This document shows, one piece after another, positions 56,890 through 64,000 of a stretch of 64,000 bases of DNA. Origin of the DNA: Chamaecyparis obtusa. Taxonomy: Eukaryota > Streptophyta > Pinopsida > Cupressales > Cupressaceae. The DNA lies in NCBI GenBank assembly GCA_027943335.1, contig BSBK01005139.1:434001-498000 (forward strand), written 5' to 3'. Position 1 is the first letter of the stretch, and every line of letters begins with the position of its first letter. The translations under genes and the position numbers were made by a program. The notes under the pieces are model-generated. The model was not told the origin of the DNA and made no database searches. It saw nothing but the letters and a program-made list of their open reading frames with translations.

Positions 56890-59765
56890 ACATATTATAC
56901 ATTTCTACTTCTAACCCTAACCCTAATCAATGTTATAAAACTATACCAAACCCTTATCTTAACCAAATACTCCAACCCTACACCTAAATCTCACACTACC
57001 TATTATATTAAAATGCTAACTTTAAAACCTACATCCAATCACTAAGCACATCCCTAATCTTATTCTAGGAGTCAACCAAATATTAACCTTAACCATAACA
57101 TTATGTTTGGTTTAAACATAACCGTGAACATTACATCCTAACTCTTACCACAATGTTAAACTAACTCTAACCTTTATCCTAACCCTATCTCTAAGTATTA
57201 AAACTAAATCTTAAAACTATATAAAATAAAGTATTAAAAGTAAATCTAAAATGAAAACTAAAATAAAACTATATCTTAACCCTTACCATGATGTTAAATT
57301 AAGTCTAACCCTTACCGTAACCTTAACTCTACATGTAACCAATATACTAATAGTACACCTAACTTTGAACCATCTTTTTGAACCTTAACTATACTAAATA
57401 TTTACTAAAACTCTAACCCTAACCCTAACCCTAATTGTAACTGTACTACCAAGTATGATACAAATCCTACATGTACACCATTCACCTCATCTCTATCTAT
57501 GTTCATTATATTGCTATAACAGTTATCCTAAGATTACCCCTAACCATAACTCTAACCTCTAACCCCAGTCGTAAGCCTAAATGTAACAGTAACTATTACT
57601 AATCTGCCATATTACTAACCCTAATGATAACCCTAACCCCCCTTACCCTAATCTTTACCCTTAATGTTACACTAAATATGATACACCACATAACTGTAAA
57701 CATAATATCCTATCCCAAACCACGATCTTAGTATGACACAATAATCTTGATACTAACCGTAAGTATAATTGTAACCGTTCACATAATACTACTCCTAAGG
57801 TTAAAATTAAAACCTAATCATAACCATAACCCTGTCATTTACCATAGGTAAAATGGTAAACATAATAGTTATACTAACCCTTAATATGATACTATTATCC
57901 TAATTGTAAACATACAAACCTAATCATAACCCTAACCCTAACTCTAATTTATTATCATTACCATTATAATTAGAGTAATATGGTAACCATTCAAGTTAGT
58001 TGTTACCATGTCCCTACCATTGACCCTAAGTTAAATGTTAACATTAAATGTGATACTAATGATAATCATCATGTTAAACCGTAAACAAGATCCTAAATTA
58101 TATTACCAAGTATGATACTTTAATCCTCTCTAAAATCTACATCACATCACTAACTACATCCATAATCTTACTCTCATGCAAACCCTAATATTAGCCCTAT
58201 AGCTAACACTACATATGATTTAACCCTAACTATAAATTGTACATCCTAACATTGTACATAACTTTAAAGTAATTGTAACTCTAACCCTACATGTAACACT
58301 AGCCTAAATGTAACAATAACTATTACTAATCTTGACCATATTACTAACCCTAATACTAACTGTACCCCCTTACCCTAATCTTTACCCTTAATGTTACACT
58401 AAATATGATACACCGCGTAACTATAAACATAACATCCTATCCCAAACCATGACCTTAGTATGACACATTAATCTTGATACTAACCATAACTGTAATTGAA
58501 ACCATTAACATAATACTATTCCTAAGGTTAAACCATAACCCTAATCATAACCATAATCAAGTGTCATTTACCATAGGTAAAATGGTAAACATAATGATTA
58601 TACTAACCCTTAAGATGATACTAATCTTAATTGTAAACATACAATCATATCCCTAACCATGACCTTACTCTCATCTTACCCCTAACACTAAACCCTCACC
58701 CTAATAATAACCCTAACCCTAACTCTAATTTATTATCGTTAACATTATAATTAGAGTAATATGGTAACCGTTCAAGTTAGTTGGTACCATGTCCCTACCA
58801 TTGACCCTACATTAAATGTTAACATTAAATGTGATATTAATGATAATTATCATGTTAAACTTTAAACAAGATCCTAAATTGTATTACCAATTATGATACT
58901 TTAATCCTAACTCTAAAACCTACATCCCATCGCTAACTACGTCCATAATCTTACTCTCACGTAAACCCTAATATTAACCCTATAGCTAACACTACATATG
59001 ATTTAACCCTAATTGTAAATCGTACATCCTAACACTGCACACAACCTTAAACTAACCCTAACCCTACATGTAACACTACCCTATCATGAAGAGTCTAATA
59101 TGAACCCCAACCCTAACCCTACATGTAACACTAGCCTATCACGAAGAGTCTAATATGAACCCCAACCCTAACCCTACATGTAACACTACATATGATACTA
59201 ATCCTAAGTCTGAAATCTACATCCTAACCCTACCCACACCCTAGATCTTAACATATTACTATTCGTAAAGTTTTAAACATCACACCCTAACACCAAACCT
59301 AATTTTACCGTTGAGCCTATTTGTGATACTAACGTTAACCAATATTCTAACACTAATACTAATCCAAACTCAACACTCTACATCCCATCATTAATCTTAC
59401 TATAACCCTCATCGTATTAGTAATCCTAACCCTAACCGCTTACCCTAATCTTAAACCTTAATGTTACACTAAATATGATACTAATCCTAATTGTAAACCT
59501 AACATCATATCCCTAACCACATCCTTAATCTCACCCTATCCCTAACCCTAACCCCAACCCCTCACCCTAACCCTAACTGTAACTCTTACCATTAACATTA
59601 TACTTATCATAAGTTGAAACCACTCAAATTAATTGTAACCATGTCCCTACCATTGACCATAAGTGAAATGGTAAGGTTAAATATCATACTAACCCTAATT
59701 CTTACCCTAATTCAAATAATTTTAATAATTTTTAACCATAACCCTACTACTAATTTTTTATTTGA
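56890..59765 (-). repeat. Degenerate telomere-like array, CCCTAA orientation
   Basis: About 2.9 kb of AACCCTAA-type units with many variants (CCTAATC, ACCATAAC, CCCTTACC). Clean runs such as CTAACCCTAACCCTAACCCT occur only briefly, near 57413. The C-rich strand is +, so the array points toward the TTAGGG-type array at 49.9 kb. Confidence 0.9.
57560..59060. repeat. Higher-order duplication within the telomere-like array
   Basis: A block of about 725-780 bp is tandemly duplicated. ACTATTACTAATCT...CTAAATATGATACACC at 57590 recurs at 58315. CATGTCCCTACCATTGACCC at 58008 recurs at 58788, with a partial third copy at 59640. A 62-bp unit (CCTACATGTAACACTA-CCTATCA) repeats near 59065-59190. Confidence 0.85.
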
Positions 59766-59883
59766 TTTTATAACATTAAACCTAATTGTTTCCCTAACAA
59801 TTTAATTTTACCGCCATATATAAACATTAAAAATCATAAAATGTCTTCCATGTTGCGTTGTGACTACTACTAGCATATATATA

Positions 59884-60120
<237 letters not shown>

Positions 60121-60140
60121 ATATGTAAGTATATATATTC

Positions 60141-60412
60141 TAGTTGTACAACAAAATCAGTTTTTCCACTTATTCAACCATTTGTAATGTTCAGATCTAG
60201 CAGTCAATAATCCATTGTAGTTGCTAAAATTCTAGGACATAAACCCATTTGTGTGCGTCAAAATTTTATTGTATTTTGTATTAATTAAGATTTGAAGTTT
60301 TTAATATAAAGTTAGATCCAATATAATTTATATTAGTAAAAATTTTAATAGGTTATAATATTTTATAAGTTGAATGATAATGTAATTTTCATAAGGTTTT
60401 ATAATAAATTTA
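60141..60412. repeat. Direct repeat, right copy (matches 56082-56343)
   Basis: Same orientation as the left copy with scattered substitutions and a few small indels. Confidence 0.9.
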
Positions 60413-62630
60413 CAATCTCTTAAAAATAAAATTTATTTTTTTAATGTTCAATTATAAATATTTTTTACGATTTTAATATTAATATAAATTATTAAAAAAA
60501 AAATTGCATAAATTTAGTTGTGATATTGATTAATTCTATTGTTTAATAAATTTATTTTTATTTTTGTTAATTTTAAATATAAATATGGACACAAATTTTC
60601 AGATTTCGATTTAGATAGATTTCGAGTTTGGTCCTATATGGTGAAGATTAATACATATTTCAATAATTGACTAATGCTCTATGGGAATCATTTTGAGTAT
60701 ATTGTAATCTTTTGGACCCATGTGCGTACTTGTATTGTCATTAATTTATTTCTTCGATAGCATCTTCTTCTCATAGAAACTATCATTGTTGATCTCTTAT
60801 ATGTGAGTATATATGGCTCTTGTCTTACGAATATATCAGTGCATCTTTGGTCTGTTATACATATCCATCTTTTGTGTTTGGGCATTATTCACAAGCCACT
60901 GCATTGATCAGATCCTATCAATTTGGTCATTTGTGTGGCATCTCACGATATGTGGAGGTTGAAGTTTATATATTCATGCATATTAGCATTCTATCCACCA
61001 CATCCATGCGGTGATCTATGATTACTCTAAAGAAAATGAAGATTTTTTTTAATTCAATAGGGCATTGGTATCTTAAGTTAAGTTTGGTAGTGAAGTACTT
61101 GAAATTTCTCCTTACTAGAAAGGTAGTTTGGAGGTGTGGTGATAGTGATATCTGTTATTTTTTGGTGGATTATCTTGCTTCTGTTGGGATTAATTTTGGT
61201 GTTTGTCTCCATGCTACATTATGTGTGGTCTTTGGGTTCAATTTTTTGTAGGTTCTTTGCAAAGTGGCAGTTATTTGGCTACCTTTTCTATTACTTTATC
61301 AATCTGTGTTGTGTACATATTAATGTTCTATTGCACCTTTTCTCATATTATAGACTAGACATTTTTTTTTTCCTTACTTCATGATTTTATGTCTCAATCT
61401 ACTCTTCAAGATCTGTTGGCTTCTCTTTGTTCTGTTGTGCAGGCCAATGACACTTATGAGTCTCTTAAGGTTTTTGCAAAGAAATTATGGTGGTTCTTCA
61501 TTTCTGGTTGCTCCATCTCCTCTAGTTGATGCTCCTACTCTTGTTGTTTCATTGGTTTCTCCTACTTTGGATGAGCTTACTACTAATCTAGATGAGCTTT
61601 TCTCTAGCCCCTAGTGGACTTCTTCCTAGTGTTTGTACTTCGATTTGGCAATGTGTCATTCTATTGTAATCATGTTTAGTTTTTATTATTCTTATCTAGG
61701 CTACAACCAAATATTTTATTCCTGATTCTTTCATGTCACTACGCTCCCTTGAACCGGGACTGATGTAAAACTTTTTATTATTAATAAATAAATATTTTAG
61801 TGGCTCTTGCTGGACTTTTATTTAAATAATAATAATATAATTAGTAAAAATGATAATTATAATATTTTTTATGAATAGTCATTTCTATTAATTTAGTAAT
61901 AAAAGTACATATTCATTAAAAAAAGTTGGGGGATATGAAATCACCCTATGAGATATTGAGTTTTCAAATGGGACTAAGCCTAGACAACAATGACAACAAC
62001 AAAAAAATAAGGGCCAAACCCATAAACTAACTCCACATCAAGCCACTAGAGTAGTACCAGCTAAGGAAGGAGGATCTTGATCATCCTTGTTACCCCATAC
62101 ATTAGTGGGGCTTGGATTTGGGTCTAAAAGGGACCATCCATCTTCAGCTTTATCTTCTTCTTCTACTTCTTTTTTGGTCAAGGAAATAGCCAAAGCAAGC
62201 TGTGAGAACCACTTGGAAGAAGTGGGCCAACTAGAATCACCTCTATCAACCAGCTATCCAGAGCCACTTGGAACGGCGGGAGCATCACCGATTCACTGTC
62301 AGATGGCCAAGCACGGGATGAACTACCACAGGGTGGAGAAAGTGAACAACACCTCCAAGAATCTCTTCCCCCGCTAGAGGAGTGGTGAGGGGCCTAGGAA
62401 CACAATGTCTGTGAGTGGTAGGCGAAGGAACTCGAACTGTGGTAGCACCCACGGGGCGGAGATCTGTCACTAGAAGCAAAAATATCCAACGGAACTCTAG
62501 CAATTGTACAATGGGCATTACCCCAATGCTGAAGTAATTCTTGCAAGTGGGCCATTTTGAGAGTCACTTTATTGGCTTGAACCTGAATCTATAACATCAC
62601 ATTATTAGATATGCATGCTTTAGTGTACAT
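60413..62630. other. Intergenic sequence
   Basis: AT-rich to 60.6 kb, then mixed composition. Short open frames (61018-61614, 62087-62377) have no recognised domain. 62285-62518 may be the decayed 3' tail of the LINE fragment to the right. Confidence 0.4.
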
Positions 62631-62639
62631 TGAAATATT

Positions 62640-63340
62640 AATATAAAGAAAGTTGTGAGTGAAAATAACAACATTTCTATCCTTCCAAAGAGTGAAGAGG
62701 ATTTCCATCTTGAAAGCATGCCATACCTATATAAATTTGGAGGGAAGCTTGGGAGAATCTCCCAACAAAACCATATGCTAGGAAAAGGGTTCAGGCCAAA
62801 AAGGATAGAAAAAATCATCAATCCAAGTCCAATACTGTTGAGCTCTTCTACAAAACTAGAAAATGTGGTTGAAAGTATCGGGCTGCCCATAGAAAGGGCA
62901 CCAAGGATCCAACACCCCCAAATGTTGAAGCCTACAACCCAAGGGAAAACCTTGGAAAAGAATACATCAGGAGAAGTGAGCCACCTTGGGTTCAACAATG
63001 GAAGACCAGACCTTAAGGAATCTGAGCTGCTAAGTTTTTTGAGAAGACTATAAATGCCAATGCTAGTTGAGGGTGGAGACCATTGGCAGATGGGGAACCT
63101 GCCATTGGTAGCCCATCTTGGGCTTGTAGTTACAAAATTAAGTACACAAGAACCACTTCTAGTCTTTCCACTATGGTTTGACAAAATGTATGCCAAGCTT
63201 GTGAAGCACATTCAGAGGCAAAGTCGAGACCACCAAGTCAAAATTTTGTCGATCTGGGTGAGAAAGATGAATCTGAACGTGAAGGTCATCTTGAGAGTGA
63301 AGATTCATAGTAGAGATTTGGAAAAAAGGTCTCTCAAAGT
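62640..63340 (-). pseudogene. Non-LTR retrotransposon (LINE) fragment with zf-RVT motif
   Basis: The minus strand around 63025-62780 reads KVWSSIVEPKVAHFS, then a stop, then CILFQGFPLGCRLQHL, DPWCPFYGQPDTFNHIF, a stop and FCRRAQQYWTWIDDFF. This matches the zinc-binding region at the end of plant LINE RT (CPxCG-x-ET-x-HIF-x-C), with the second Cys changed to Tyr. The 204-codon open frame on the same strand is in a shifted frame and is not the real one. RT itself is not recognisable; the piece is 5'-truncated or decayed. Confidence 0.7.
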
Positions 63341-63499
63341 GTAGAGATGCCACATTTATGAAAACGTAAAGCACGAATCCCTGGAATCATTTTAGAATAT
63401 TTTTAAACTTTGTGTTACAATATGTTTCATCAATATTTACAATCATAGCATACTTAATAACTTGTAATAAAATAAAAACTTAAAATAATTACAAATACT

Positions 63500-63552
63500 A
63501 TGATATATATATATACACACATATACATATACATGTATACACATATACATAT

Positions 63553-63624
<72 letters not shown>

Positions 63625-63644
63625 GCATATGCATATACATATAC

Positions 63645-63743
<99 letters not shown>

Positions 63744-63745
63744 AC
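63500..63745. repeat. Compound TA/CA microsatellite
   Basis: Blocks of (TA)n, (CATA)n and (CACATA)n over ~245 bp. All open frames here (His/Ile, Tyr/Met, Cys/Ile) are repeat artefacts. Confidence 0.97.
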
Positions 63746-64000
63746 TAAAAAGGTAATATTCAAATAATAAATAAATAATATTATAATAATAAATATTTGT
63801 AATATTAAAAAAACTATAAAAAATACTATTATAATAATTATAAAAATATTTATTATTATTATTATTATGTTATTTTTTATTTTTTATTATATATTTGTTT
63901 TCAATACGTAAAATTACTATAATAAAAAATGTTATATTTTTATATTATAATTAACATTACATTATAAATATATTGTCTTATATCATGTCCCATGCTCCTG
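63746..64000. other. AT-rich sequence at the window edge
   Basis: TAATAATAT-rich, no feature recognised. Confidence 0.4.

Noticed and set aside
62597..63211. 204-codon open frame on the minus strand
   Set aside because: The LINE zinc motif is in another frame of the same strand, so this frame is incidental.
63443..63763. Several overlapping His/Ile, Tyr/Met and Cys/Ile frames
   Set aside because: Products of a compound TA/CA microsatellite.

Overview
The window reads as nuclear DNA from a seed plant with a large, transposon-rich genome. Long AT-rich intergenic DNA, nested LTR retrotransposons, an En/Spm (CACTA) transposon, degenerate telomere-like arrays at interstitial sites and one intronless dirigent gene fit a gymnosperm such as a conifer or cycad best, but no marker settles the species. 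The only apparently intact host gene is a dirigent-like protein at 54547-55107. Almost everything else is mobile, repeated or decayed.

Bases 1-33.8 kb form a three-level nest. The outer layer is a Ty3/gypsy element: protease end, reverse transcriptase (RT), RNase H and most of the integrase at 1-2515, then the integrase C-terminus, polypurine tract and 3' LTR from 32382. It is split by a roughly 29.9-kb CACTA transposon (2516-32381). That element has CACTAGTA-type termini, a 3-bp TCT target duplication, and the gypsy frame continues across it. The CACTA carries two minus-strand gene remnants. The first is a TNP2-type transposase (Transpos_assoc, TNP2, DUF4218, DUF4216 and acidic tail; 25.5-17.6 kb). 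The second has En/Spm plant-transposase (Ptta/Transposase_24-like) exons preceded by a SET-domain segment (17.1-13.5 kb). The TNP2 gene is itself interrupted by a truncated Ty1/copia element (20556-24332). The CACTA also holds a PPR pseudogene fragment and about 11 kb of non-coding DNA in its 3' half.

From 34.7 to 49.9 kb lies a tandem segmental duplication. Copy 1 is 34.69-37.04 kb. Copy 2 is split into 39.79-40.29 and 48.31-49.92 kb by an 8-kb gag-only LTR retrotransposon (40290-48311) whose LTRs hold a series of ~46-nt palindromes. A solo LTR (37460-38489) lies between the copies.

From 49.9 to 60.4 kb, two degenerate telomere-like arrays face each other on the + strand: TTAGGG-type at 49.92-51.54 and CCCTAA-type at 56.89-59.76. 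They flank a PPR pseudogene, tandem repeats and the dirigent gene. A (TA)n microsatellite with a foldback element follows. The last 4 kb contains a decayed LINE fragment on the minus strand and a compound TA/CA microsatellite.
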